DNA of 64,000 bases from Caballeronia sp. dw_19. Its GTDB lineage: Bacteria > Pseudomonadota > Gammaproteobacteria > Burkholderiales > Burkholderiaceae. The stretch lies in the NCBI RefSeq assembly GCF_018449515.1, contig NZ_JAAVUQ010000005.1, positions 62,001-126,000 on the forward strand, in the 5' to 3' direction. This document shows positions 44,416 through 53,355 of the stretch, piece after piece. The notes under the pieces are model-generated. The model searched no databases. It was not told where the DNA came from and saw nothing but the letters and a program-made list of their open reading frames with translations. Positions within the stretch are counted from its first letter, which is position 1. Each line of letters starts with the position of its first letter. The translations under genes were made by a program, and so were the position numbers.

Positions 44416-45315
44416 CTACGCCTGCCAATTGATATCGCTGCGCTGCCTGTAATCGACGCGTGGCGAATGACCGAACAGCGCCTTATAAGCGCGGCTGAAG
44501 GCGGCCTCCGACTCGTAACCGATACTGAGTCCGATTTCACCGACTCGGGCCTCGCGCTTGGCCAGCAAATCCTTCGCAAGCGTCAAACGCCATTCGTTCT
44601 GGTAACGCAGCGGAGATCGGCCCACCAGTGCGGCAAAGCGCTCGCAGAAATTGGAGCGGGACATGCCGGCAATGGCCGCAAGGGTCTCGATGCTCCAGCG
44701 CTGCATGGGTTGTTCATGAATGGCTTTCAGCGCACGGGCGATGCGCGCATCTGACAGTCCGCCCAGCCATCCCGACGCGGGCCCTTGCTGGATCCAGCTC
44801 CGCAATGTGCGGATGACTACCAGATCGATCAGCCGGGAAACCATCAAGGCGGCGCCCGGCTGGACATCGCCGGCTTCGATCATCAGGAAATGCACGATCC
44901 CCTCGAGCCATCCCGCGCTCTCCTCACGCCTGATGTGGATGCACTCGGGTAGCGCGGACACCAAGCCCCGAAGGCTGTCGGTGTCAAACAGGAAGCGGCA
45001 AAGGATGATGGTCGTCGGTACCTCATCGGCGGTCAACCTCAGATCACCCGCGCCGCGCTGCAACATCATCAGATCGCCCGTGTCGATGGTCATGGTTCCA
45101 TTTTCTGAACCCTCGATGCGCAGCGCGCTCTGCGTCACGATGCAAACATGCGCCACCCCGGTTTCCAGCGCCAAGCGCTCCCCCGGCGCGAGGGTACACG
45201 CGTAGACGAGATCTCCCGTGAGACGGATTTGTGCCAGCACGTGGGACAGCAGATCAGGCGATGCAGTGTCGCCAATTTTCGGATGAATGGTTAAGTTTTT
45301 CGGCAATTCCATCAT
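44416..45315 (-). CDS. AraC family transcriptional regulator (Cupin_6-type)
   Basis: 299 residues. N-terminal cupin-like sensor (VLAQIRLTGDLVYACTLAPGERLALE, residues about 25-50) and C-terminal double helix-turn-helix (WSIETLAAIAGMSRSNFCERFAALVG; VGEIGLSIGYESEAAFSRAYKALFG). This type is often found beside alkylhydroperoxidase or hydrolase genes. It is divergent from the secreted hydrolase at 45481, 165 bases away, which is the likely target. Confidence 0.9.
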   Translation of the reverse strand: MMELPKNLTIHPKIGDTASPDLLSHVLAQIRLTGDLVYACTLAPGERLALETGVAHVCIVTQSALRIEGSENGTMTIDTGDLMMLQRGAGDLRLTADEVPTTIILCRFLFDTDSLRGLVSALPECIHIRREESAGWLEGIVHFLMIEAGDVQPGAALMVSRLIDLVVIRTLRSWIQQGPASGWLGGLSDARIARALKAIHEQPMQRWSIETLAAIAGMSRSNFCERFAALVGRSPLRYQNEWRLTLAKDLLAKREARVGEIGLSIGYESEAAFSRAYKALFGHSPRVDYRQRSDINWQA

Positions 45316-45480
45316 GGTATGAATCGTCTCTCATGAATATGATTCTACCGTGCAGATGCGCTTTAACACGGAAATATAAGCGTTTCTGTAGGAAATCACC
45401 ATCACATTCTTGCATTGGAAGCGATTGACAAGAAATGTTCCGATTTGCCGGAACCCTCATCATATCGAAAGGTCATCCAG

Positions 45481-46236
45481 ATGAAAATCACTGCCATCAG
45501 TACCGCCCTTGTCGCCATGTTGGCGGTGGGCGCTCCTCTCGCCGCATCCGCCGCGACCGCCCATAACGTCGTGCTCGTGCCCGGCGCCTTCACCGACAAA
45601 TCAAGCTGGGATCAAGTCGCGCACCTGTTGCGCGCAAAGGGTTTCAAGGTCACGGAAGTCGATATCCCGCTGACTTCGCTCGACGCCGACGTTGCCGAGA
45701 CCCGGAAGGTGCTGGAAGCCCAAAAGGGTGAGACCGTTCTGGTCGGCCATTCCTGGGGTGGCGTCGTGATCGGTGAGGCCGGGGACAGTCCGAAGGTCAA
45801 GTCGCTGGTCTATGTTGCTGCCTTCGCGCCGGACAAGGGTGAAACCTTGCAAGCGCTGACGTCGAACGGCCCGCCGACTGAAGGTCTGAAGGCGATTCAT
45901 CCCAACGACAAGGGCTTCCTTTCCATAGATTCCGCCGCCTACGCGCACGTCTTCGTCGGCGATGTTCCGGAGGCCGAAGGCGAGGCGCTGGCGGCCAAAC
46001 AGAAGCCGATCAGCGGTGCAGCTTTCGGTGCTCCGGCGACGGTCGCGGCTTGGCATCTCAAGCCGACGTACTACGCGATCTCGGCCAACGACCTGATGGT
46101 GCCGCTGCAAGCCGAAGCCTTCTTCGCCAAGCGCATGAATGCCACGACCGTGACGCTGCAGTCGAGCCACGCGTCGCCGGTGTCGCATCCCGACGAAGTC
46201 GCTGCACTTATCGAACAGGCCGCGAAGGGACAGTGA
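45481..46236 (+). CDS. secreted alpha/beta hydrolase
   Basis: 251 residues with a signal peptide of about 24 residues (ISTALVAMLAVGAPLAASAA-T). Hydrolase core: LVPGAFTDKSSWDQVAHLL, nucleophile GHSWGGVVIGEAG (Ser about 102), acid in the SANDLMVPL segment and a His near HASPVSHPDEVAALI. It resembles alkyl-salicylate/EthD-type or EstC-like esterases; substrate unknown. Start ATG 45481 keeps the signal intact. The MAPEG gene follows 41 bases later. Confidence 0.88.
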   Translation: MKITAISTALVAMLAVGAPLAASAATAHNVVLVPGAFTDKSSWDQVAHLLRAKGFKVTEVDIPLTSLDADVAETRKVLEAQKGETVLVGHSWGGVVIGEAGDSPKVKSLVYVAAFAPDKGETLQALTSNGPPTEGLKAIHPNDKGFLSIDSAAYAHVFVGDVPEAEGEALAAKQKPISGAAFGAPATVAAWHLKPTYYAISANDLMVPLQAEAFFAKRMNATTVTLQSSHASPVSHPDEVAALIEQAAKGQ

Positions 46237-46277
46237 CCCGAGTCGGACCAATAACTAACTAATGGATAGGATGCAGA

Positions 46278-46664
46278 ATGAACAGTGAATTGTTGGCTCT
46301 CGTAGATTCGGGTGTGCTATGCCTTGTTCTGCCGCTGATCTACGTGGCTCTCTATGCGAAGCAGGTTGGCATGCCGGTTATATCCGGCAATCGTGAAGGC
46401 GCACCCGAGCCGACCGGTATGGCTGGCCGCGGAATACGCGCCCACCGTAATCTGCTGGAAAACCTCGTGCCTTTCGCCATCGTGGTTTTGGTGGCGCGCG
46501 GAATCGGTGTATCGAATGCGATTACGGTAGCTGGTGCGTGGCTGTTCCTTGGCGCGCGTATTGTTCACGCTATTAGCTACCTAGCTGGTATCAAAGGAAT
46601 TCGTACCTTGGCATACCTCGCTAGCCTCGTCGGTACTGCGATGATCCTTAGCCAGTTGCTCTAG
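46278..46664 (+). CDS. MAPEG family membrane protein
   Basis: 128 residues with four membrane helices and the MAPEG pattern (GMAGRGIRAHRNLLENLVPFA, about residues 50-70, followed by ARIVHAISYLAGIKGIRTLAY). MAPEG proteins include glutathione-dependent detoxification enzymes; bacterial MAPEG members are mostly uncharacterised. Probably co-transcribed with the secreted hydrolase before it. Confidence 0.88.
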   Translation: MNSELLALVDSGVLCLVLPLIYVALYAKQVGMPVISGNREGAPEPTGMAGRGIRAHRNLLENLVPFAIVVLVARGIGVSNAITVAGAWLFLGARIVHAISYLAGIKGIRTLAYLASLVGTAMILSQLL

Positions 46665-46677
46665 CGCTTTCTTTGTC

Positions 46678-46785
46678 ATGCACATGAATGCCGCGACGAT
46701 TACGGTGCAGCGGGTTCACACGCCTGCGGCATCGCATCCCGAAGAAGTAACGGCATTCATCGAGTGGTTGGTCTGCGTTCGATAG
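46678..46785 (+). pseudogene. 3'-end fragment of an alpha/beta hydrolase gene
   Basis: Thirty-five codons read MNAATITVQRVHTPAASHPEEVTAFIEW and stop at TAG 46783-46785. They parallel the last 35 codons of the hydrolase at 45481-46236 (MNATTVTLQSSHASPVSHPDEVAALIEQ). The rest of a second hydrolase gene is missing, so this is a leftover of a duplication or of a replaced gene. Confidence 0.75.
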
Positions 46786-46918
46786 CAGTTCTACCTGCGC
46801 GATCACATCGACGTCTGCTAAGGCCGATCATGCAACGTTCGCCATCGCGAATGGCCGCTGCCTGTGTGGAAACGACTTCTGAATGTCCAAGCGACGCCGC
46901 GGGCGAATGACGCTTCAT

Positions 46919-47066
46919 GGCCGAGGCCGTGTGAAACCGCGTGCTAGACATGAAGCTTGCGCAGGTCGACCTTTCAGATCGCGCCATATCGGCTTGGTAG
47001 CGCCTCGGGAAGGGTAAAGCGACACCCGAAAACCGAATGTTTTTCCGTTTTCACACGGCCTCGGCC
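46919..47066. mobile_element. 148-bp element bounded by 18-bp perfect inverted repeats (MITE-like)
   Basis: The 18 bases at 46919-46936 (GGCCGAGGCCGTGTGAAA) recur as exact reverse complement at 47049-47066. The 112-base interior has no gene. No clear target duplication flanks it. It could be a MITE or a decayed transposon end pair. Confidence 0.45.
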
Positions 47067-47501
47067 GGTCCCTGCCTAACGGCAATTGACGCGACCCGAC
47101 CCAAAGCGAAAGTTCGGCTGTAAAGACCGATGACTGCGTCGCAGCGTCAGCCGTCCATCTCCTGATCAAGGTCGATGCCCGAGACCATCAGTGGGTATGC
47201 CAGCTGTCTTCGATGGAGGGCTTGGCCGCCGCACAGAAACTGCTGTCGAGCGCTGAGGCTAGATCATGGCGTTTGAGTTGCGCTCGGGATGACGGGCGGC
47301 GCATGGCAACACAACAGCGAGATAGGCCGCGACTCGCAGCCCGTCAACAGAAACATCTGTTAGCGTGCGAAGGGCTCAAAAAAGATTCCTTTTCTGCGGG
47401 TCCGGTGATCCGCATCACTCGGTGCGTATTCCGGAAGGTACCGCTAACGGCCTGTAAAATCCGACACTATTTTGATGGTTGATTTGTAGGTCGTAGAAAA
47501 C
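47067..47501. other. gene-free stretch next to the tRNA-Ser
   Basis: About 435 bases between the inverted-repeat element and the tRNA-Ser terminator. Short frames are present but none is recognisable. If the island reading is right, this is its tRNA-proximal end, where an integrase gene would normally lie; none is seen. Confidence 0.5.
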
Positions 47502-47537
47502 AAAAACCCCGTAGAACGTTGATTCTACGGGGTTTTT
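47502..47537 (-). terminator. Rho-independent terminator after tRNA-Ser
   Basis: AAAAACCCCGTAGAA and TTCTACGGGGTTTTT pair over 15 bases, with the T-run on the minus strand, ten bases after the tRNA CCA end. Confidence 0.9.
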
Positions 47538-47547
47538 AACCATCGAC

Positions 47548-47641
47548 TGGCGGAGACGGAGGGATTCGAACCCTCGATCCAGGTTTTAGCCCAGATGCTC
47601 CCTTAGCAGGGGAGTACCTTCAACCTCTCGGCCACGTCTCC
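47548..47641 (-). tRNA. tRNA-Ser (GCT)
   Basis: Minus-strand, 94 nt with CCA at 47548-47550. Acceptor GGAGACG/CGTCTCC, anticodon arm CTCCC-CTGCTAA-GGGAG with anticodon GCT, long variable arm and T-arm GAGGG-TTCGAAT-CCCTC. Its last 22 nt are repeated at 24564-24585. Confidence 0.97.
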
Positions 47642-47843
47642 TGCACTTTTTGTCACGCGGGAGGCAGCGCGACGAAGCCAAGATAATAGCGGGTTAGCCG
47701 ACGCGGGTCAATTTCATGAGACAAAATTTTTCATCTCGTGAATTGCATCGAACAGCGCTTCGACGCCTATTGCGCCGCTTGTTTCGACTACAGCCATAAA
47801 ACACCCTGCAAGCTGTCACACCCGCGCCGTTTCCCGCCTACCC

Positions 47844-49094
47844 TTAGCCGCGATCGAGTTCAAACACCTTATGCAGCGCGCGCACGGCGAGCTCAGTATA
47901 TTTTTCGTCGATAAGCACCGAGATCTTGATCTCCGACGTCGAGATCATCTGGATATTGATGCCCTCTTCCGCCAGCGTACGGAACATCGTGCTCGCGATA
48001 CCCACGTGCGAGCGCATACCCACGCCGACCACCGACACCTTCGACACCTTCGGATCGCCACGCACCTGCTCGGCCTTCACGTGGTCCTTCACCTGGCTCG
48101 TCAGGATCTCCATGGCATGCGCGTAATCGCCGCGGCCAACCGTGAACGTGAAGTCGGTCTTGCCGTCCACGCTCGTGTTCTGGATGATCATGTCGATGTC
48201 GATATTCGCATCGGCCACCGGTCCGAGGATCTGGTACGCAATACCCGGCTTGTCGGGCACGCCCATCACGGCAATGCGCGCTTCGTCACGCTGAAATGCG
48301 ATGCCCGAGATAACAGCTTTTTCCATGGTCTCGTCTTCTTCAAAAGTAATCAGGGTGCCCGAGCGCATTTCGGTTTCGAGCGGAATCAACGGGTCCGTCA
48401 GGCTCGACAACACGCGCGTCTTGACCTGATATTTACCGGCGAATTCCACCGAACGGATCTGCAGCACCTTCGACCCGAGGCTTGCCATTTCCAGCATCTC
48501 TTCGAACGTCACGCGATCCAGCCTGCGCGCTTCTTCGACCACGCGCGGGTCCGTGGTGTAGACACCGTCAACGTCCGTATAGATCAGGCATTCGTCCGCT
48601 TTCAACGCCGCCGCAATCGCGACTGCCGACGTGTCCGAACCACCGCGTCCCAGCGTGGCGATATGCCCGTCAGGATCGACGCCCTGGAAGCCCGTGACCA
48701 CCACGACCTTGCCTGCGTCGAGATCGGCGAGCACACGCGTGCCGTCGATGTCGCTGATGCGTGCTTTCGTGAATGCGCTGTCGGTCTTGATCGGCACTTG
48801 CCAGCCGGCATAGCTGACCGCTTCGAGACCCTCGGCTTGCAACGCAATCGCGAGCAGGCCGACGCTGACTTGCTCGCCCGTGGAGGCAATCATGTCGAGT
48901 TCGCGCGGGTCGGGATGAGCGGTAATTTCGCGCGCGAGGCCGAGCAGGCGGTTTGTTTCGCCGGACATGGCCGACGGGACGACGACCATCTTGTGGCCGG
49001 CCCTGTGCCATTTCGCGACGCGCTTGGCGACGTTCTTGATGCGCTCGACCGAGCCCATCGAAGTGCCGCCGTATTTATGTACGATGAGTGCCAT
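47844..49094 (-). CDS. lysC: aspartate kinase
   Basis: 416 residues, single-function aspartokinase. It phosphorylates L-aspartate in the first step toward lysine, threonine, methionine and diaminopimelate. N-terminal kinase motif VHKYGGTSMGSVERI (residues 4-18), then GRGGSDTSAVAIAAAL (about 153-168) and the C-terminal pair of ACT domains (PGIAYQILGPVADANIDIDMI, GVGMRSHVGIASTMFRTLAEEGINIQMI), which should give allosteric control by lysine and/or threonine. Start ATG 49094 is the family start. No operon partner; the 490-base upstream gap is gene-free. Confidence 0.96.
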   Translation of the reverse strand: MALIVHKYGGTSMGSVERIKNVAKRVAKWHRAGHKMVVVPSAMSGETNRLLGLAREITAHPDPRELDMIASTGEQVSVGLLAIALQAEGLEAVSYAGWQVPIKTDSAFTKARISDIDGTRVLADLDAGKVVVVTGFQGVDPDGHIATLGRGGSDTSAVAIAAALKADECLIYTDVDGVYTTDPRVVEEARRLDRVTFEEMLEMASLGSKVLQIRSVEFAGKYQVKTRVLSSLTDPLIPLETEMRSGTLITFEEDETMEKAVISGIAFQRDEARIAVMGVPDKPGIAYQILGPVADANIDIDMIIQNTSVDGKTDFTFTVGRGDYAHAMEILTSQVKDHVKAEQVRGDPKVSKVSVVGVGMRSHVGIASTMFRTLAEEGINIQMISTSEIKISVLIDEKYTELAVRALHKVFELDRG

Positions 49095-49584
49095 TGTCGT
49101 TTTGAACAGGAGGAAAAGCCGCGCTGGCGCACCGTTTGATGCGCCGCGTACTGCACGACTGCACGTGTTTCACGTATTGCATCAGAAGCCGGCTTGAAGA
49201 AGAAACACAAGCAAACCCTGGATCGGTGCGATCGACGACTTAAGCGTGACGACGAAGCGCGGTAGCCGCACGCGCAAGGTTGGCTCGCGCGCAAAATGCA
49301 ATTCTGGCGGCTAAAAACGCGTCTTCTGGACGGAAAAGCTGCTTGAAAAGCGTTGCGGGAAACCGGTAAACGTACCCGATCGAGGCCTAAAACACAAGCC
49401 ACAACGGGCGATTCGACGCGTTTGCGGGGCGCTGGCAGGCCGCGCGCAGGCCGTTTGCAGGCGTCCACAAGAAAAGTTGACCGGGATTTGTTCCCGCGTA
49501 TAAAGCACTGAAAAATCGGGGCAGATTGAGTTTCGCACGCCAGAACCGGCGCAGATACAATGCGCGAACGCACCGGTTAGCCGT
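49095..49584. other. 490-bp intergenic region upstream of lysC
   Basis: No gene found. It separates lysC from tilS. It likely holds the lysC promoter and leader; I looked for the L-box lysine riboswitch and saw no convincing pairing, but cannot fold it here. Confidence 0.5.
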
Positions 49585-51024
49585 TCAGGCAATAACCAGG
49601 TCCGGCTGCCACTCGATCCGCCTATACCTAAGGTCGCCGCCCTTACCACTGACTTCGACGCACGCCCGATTGATGCCAATGGAAGGCACGAACAGCAAGG
49701 TTTCGCCGAGAAACACCAGCGGGACGTCGCGTTTCCAACCCGGCACGCCGCGCTCCTGAAACAGGTTTTTCAGGGTCCGGCCGGGTCCATCCGCACTCAA
49801 GCGCAAGCGCTCGCCGCCCGCGCGCGAACGCGCGCAAAGCGGCGCGGCGCGCAGCGTGGCTTCGGAAACCGCGTCTGCATCGCTTGACTCCGCGGGCTTG
49901 AACACGAACGTCCCGCGCCAATGCGGCAGGCGCCAGATACTTTCGCCGTCCCAGTTCAGCACGCTCGCCATGCGCGCGGGATTTGCGCCATCGTCGAGAT
50001 CGGCGGGGTCCGCGCTATCGCCCTTTTCCCAGAAGATCGCATCGCGATACGCCCGCAAGCAAGACCCGGCGTGATCGATGCGCAACGCATGGCCGTCGCG
50101 GGAAACCGCGGCGTCGCGCAATTGCCGCAGCATCTCGCCAATGCGCGCCGCCGATGCCGCCTGCAGCCCGAGCGAGCGCATCCAGTAACGCAGCAGGTTG
50201 ATCGCGCGTTCATCGTCGAAAGCGAGTACCGCTGACAAGGCCAGCGCGCCCTCATCGTTACCTTGCGCCGATGTCATGTCGATGCGCGCGAGTTCATCGA
50301 GCAACCTTTGCGCCGATGCCGCATGCGACGCTGTCCTCGCAAGCGCATCGCGGAAACCGGGAAAATGCACAGCGAGCGCCGGCAGCACGTCATGACGCAG
50401 CGCGTTGCGGGCATAGCGGGTATCGGCGTTGGATTCGTCGTCGATCCAGCGAAGATCGCGCTCATGTGCGTAATGCTCAAGTTGTGCGCGCAACAGATGC
50501 AATAACGGCCGCACGCGAGGCGTGGAGACACCGTCGGCGCGTTGCGGCGCCATTGCGGCAAGCCCGGCCACGCCCGCGCCGCGCAGCAATTGCAGCAACA
50601 CGGTTTCCGCCTGATCGTCGGCATGATGCGCGAGCCAAAGCGCGCTTGCGCCCTGCTCGTCGCACAGCGCGTCGAGCGCGCGATAACGCGCGTCGCGTGC
50701 CGCCGCTTCGAGACTCTCGCCGCCTTCACGCACCACGTCGACCTGACGCGACGCGAACCTGATGCCCAGCGCTTGTGCGAACGCGTGACAATGCGCGGCC
50801 CAGGCGTCGGCGTTCGGACTCAAGCCGTGATGAATATGCAACGCAATCACACGTGACGCCCCCCCGCATCGAACCGCGGCATCGAGCAACGCAGTCGAGT
50901 CGAGACCGCCGCTGAACGCAACGGCGATGAAGGGTCGAGGAGAGGCCGGCACATCGGCGAACGCCGCGCGCACCGCATCGATCACGAGGCGGCTGGCGGG
51001 AGTGTCAATGTCGGAGGATGTCAC
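49585..51024 (-). CDS. tilS: tRNA(Ile)-lysidine synthase
   Basis: 479 residues. PP-loop ATPase motif FSGGLDST (residues 37-44), then HIHHGLSPNADAW and the N-terminal TilS domain. It converts C34 of tRNA-Ile(CAU) to lysidine so that the tRNA reads AUA. C-terminal TilS-specific domain includes RLSADGPGRTLKNLFQERGVPGW. Its stop at 49585 is 490 bases from lysC. It is 86 bases downstream of accA on the same strand, as in other Burkholderiaceae (remembered). Confidence 0.94.
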   Translation of the reverse strand: MTSSDIDTPASRLVIDAVRAAFADVPASPRPFIAVAFSGGLDSTALLDAAVRCGGASRVIALHIHHGLSPNADAWAAHCHAFAQALGIRFASRQVDVVREGGESLEAAARDARYRALDALCDEQGASALWLAHHADDQAETVLLQLLRGAGVAGLAAMAPQRADGVSTPRVRPLLHLLRAQLEHYAHERDLRWIDDESNADTRYARNALRHDVLPALAVHFPGFRDALARTASHAASAQRLLDELARIDMTSAQGNDEGALALSAVLAFDDERAINLLRYWMRSLGLQAASAARIGEMLRQLRDAAVSRDGHALRIDHAGSCLRAYRDAIFWEKGDSADPADLDDGANPARMASVLNWDGESIWRLPHWRGTFVFKPAESSDADAVSEATLRAAPLCARSRAGGERLRLSADGPGRTLKNLFQERGVPGWKRDVPLVFLGETLLFVPSIGINRACVEVSGKGGDLRYRRIEWQPDLVIA

Positions 51025-51110
51025 GGGAGTCGGCTTGTTAAGCTGCCTTCAAGGCAGCAGCCTGTCAGGGCAAACTGCATAGAGGAAACCGTGAGCGCCG
51101 CGCTCAAGCT

Positions 51111-52082
51111 TCACGCACCCGGCAGGTTTTCCTTGAACTTGCCGTACGCCATCAGCTTGTCGAAGCGGCGCGCACGAACGTCTAGCGCATTCATGCCGTG
51201 GAACTGGCGCAGCGTATCGGCCAACGCACGGCGCAGCAATGCAGCCATGCCTTTCGGATCGCGATGCGCGCCGCCCAGCGGCTCGTTGACGATCTTGTCG
51301 ATCAATCCCAACGCCTTCAGCCGGTGAGCCGTCAAACCCAGCGCTTCGGCCGCTTCCGGCGCCTTCGCCGCGCTTTTCCACAAGATGGACGCGCAGCCTT
51401 CGGGCGAAATCACCGAATACGTTGAGAATTGCAGCATCAGCACGCTGTCAGCAACGGCAATAGCCAGCGCACCGCCAGAACCGCCTTCGCCGATGATGGT
51501 CGCCACAATCGGCGTCTTCAGTTCGGCCATCACATACAGATTACGACCGATTGCTTCGGACTGCCCACGCTCCTCTGCCCCAATACCGGGGTAAGCGCCC
51601 GGGGTGTCGATGAACGTGAAAATCGGCAAGCCGAATTTCTCCGCAAGCCGCATGAGCCGCTCAGCCTTGCGATACCCCTCCGGACGCGGCATGCCGAAAT
51701 TGCGCGCTGCGCGCTCTTTCGTGTCGCGGCCCTTCTGCTGGCCGATCACCATGCAGGGCTGGCCGTTGAACCGCGCCAGGCCGCCGACAATAGCCAGGTC
51801 GTCCGCATAAGAGCGGTCGCCGTGGAGTTCGTGAAAGTCGGTGAACAGCTCGTTCACATAGTCGAGCGTGTACGGGCGCTGCGGATGACGCGCGATCTGC
51901 GAAACCTGCCAGGGGGTCAGGTTGGCATAGATATCTTTGGTGAGTTGCTGGCTCTTCTTCGACAGCCGCTCGATTTCTTCCGAAATATCGACAGCGGAAT
52001 CGTCCTGAACGAAGCGCAATTCTTCGATCTTCGCTTCGAGTTCAGCGATAGGCTGTTCGAAATCCAGAAACGTGGTCTTCAT
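51111..52082 (-). CDS. accA: acetyl-CoA carboxylase carboxyltransferase subunit alpha
   Basis: 323 residues from ATG 52082 ([22 protein letters not shown]); upstream in-frame residues to 52136 do not belong to the family. Crotonase-fold carboxyltransferase. Conserved blocks: [64 protein letters not shown] and [10 protein letters not shown]. With AccBCD it makes malonyl-CoA for fatty acid synthesis. Confidence 0.97.
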   Translation of the reverse strand: MKTTFLDFEQPIAELEAKIEELRFVQDDSAVDISEEIERLSKKSQQLTKDIYANLTPWQVSQIARHPQRPYTLDYVNELFTDFHELHGDRSYADDLAIVGGLARFNGQPCMVIGQQKGRDTKERAARNFGMPRPEGYRKAERLMRLAEKFGLPIFTFIDTPGAYPGIGAEERGQSEAIGRNLYVMAELKTPIVATIIGEGGSGGALAIAVADSVLMLQFSTYSVISPEGCASILWKSAAKAPEAAEALGLTAHRLKALGLIDKIVNEPLGGAHRDPKGMAALLRRALADTLRQFHGMNALDVRARRFDKLMAYGKFKENLPGA

Positions 52083-52201
52083 ATGTTCGAATCCTAGAGC
52101 ATCGGGCAGCGCGTATTCTAACCGCGCCGGCCTCACTAAATTTCGGGTCGCAACTATCGATTATAAGATATCAATAGCTCAACAACTGCGACCGGGGAAT
52201 T

Positions 52202-53311
52202 TTAGTGATCGGCGGGGACGGGATAAAGGCTGCGCCACATGTACCAGGTCGCGACGGTGCGCCACGGTTCCCAGTTGGCCGCGACTTCGCGCGCTTCGCT
52301 GCGGGTCACGGGCTCGCCGCTGAAATAGTTGACGCTGATGGCCTGGATCAGGCCGAGGTCATCGAGCGGCAAGACGTCTGGGCGCGACAAGTTGAAGATC
52401 AGGAACATTTCAGCCGTCCACCGGCCGATGCCGCGAATCTGCGTCAACTCCGCGATCACGGCCTCGTCTTCCATCGATGTCCAGCTATCCACGTGCAGTG
52501 CGCCCGAAACGAAATGCTGCGCGACGTCGAGGATATATTCGGACTTGCGCTTCGATAACCCGCACGACTGCAACTTCGCCGGCCCCACCTTGATGAACTG
52601 CTGCGGCGCGAGCGTCGGACACGTACCTTCCACGCGCTTCCAGATGGCCTGTGCAGCCGTCACGGAAATTTGCTGGCCGACAACCGAACGCGCAAGCGTG
52701 GTGAACGGATCGTCGCGATTGATCAGATGCACCGGGCCGAACTTCGGAATCAGTTTCTTGAGAATACGGTCGCGCTTGACGAGGTCGGCGCACGCCTTGT
52801 CCCAATACTCGGGACGAGCCGCTTCCGCCGATAACCCGGGCGTCTGCACCGGCACGGTTTTCTCGGCGGTGATCGCACGCGACTTGCGGACGATCTCGCC
52901 GTCGTTCTGCGGCGCGCGCACGAGCGCCTGCGTGGCGTCGGCGCCAATGTCTACCTCATCGGTTTTCACGTCGAGCACGCCATTGGTGTTGCCGCTCACC
53001 TTCTTGGCAGACACCTTGGATGACACCTTATGTGACCCTGAAGGCGCAGTTGCCCGCACTGTCTTGCGTGCACGAACGAGACCGTTCGTTTTAGCCGTTT
53101 TAGCGACAGCGTCATGGACCACGCCATTGACCGCACGTTTCTTCGACGCCGTCTTGCGTTCTCCGTCGTGGCCAGCACCGTTGGCGAACTTCGCCTCGGG
53201 CGTCGACACCTTCGACGTTTTCACTTGCGCGCGCCGCGCGACCTTGCTCGCGGGCGCCGCGATACTACCGGACGCGGCTCGTTTAGCCGGCGCCTTTCTG
53301 GCCGTTGCCAT
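52202..53311 (-). CDS. DNA-3-methyladenine glycosylase II-type (HhH-GPD) with Lys/Ala-rich extension
   Basis: 369 residues from ATG 53311, four bases after AGGAGG; a second ATG at 53314 is too close to it. The C-terminal about 200 residues are an HhH-GPD glycosylase: LTQIRGIGRWTAEMFLIF is the hairpin-helix, and the catalytic Asp follows in LPLDDLG. It removes alkylated bases in base-excision repair. The N-terminal about 165 residues are basic, Ala/Lys/Thr-rich and low-complexity (SKVARRAQVKTSKVS), reminiscent of histone-H1-like tails that bind DNA. The core enzyme resembles AlkA/MagIII-type glycosylases. Confidence 0.88.
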   Translation of the reverse strand: MATARKAPAKRAASGSIAAPASKVARRAQVKTSKVSTPEAKFANGAGHDGERKTASKKRAVNGVVHDAVAKTAKTNGLVRARKTVRATAPSGSHKVSSKVSAKKVSGNTNGVLDVKTDEVDIGADATQALVRAPQNDGEIVRKSRAITAEKTVPVQTPGLSAEAARPEYWDKACADLVKRDRILKKLIPKFGPVHLINRDDPFTTLARSVVGQQISVTAAQAIWKRVEGTCPTLAPQQFIKVGPAKLQSCGLSKRKSEYILDVAQHFVSGALHVDSWTSMEDEAVIAELTQIRGIGRWTAEMFLIFNLSRPDVLPLDDLGLIQAISVNYFSGEPVTRSEAREVAANWEPWRTVATWYMWRSLYPVPADH

Positions 53312-53355
53312 CATGCCTCCTACCTGGCGAATCGATCAAAGGGAACGAGAGGCGC

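Noticed and set aside
47871-49139. Plus-strand open frame of 422 codons opposite lysC
   Set aside because: Shadow of lysC, His/Arg-rich, no start signal.
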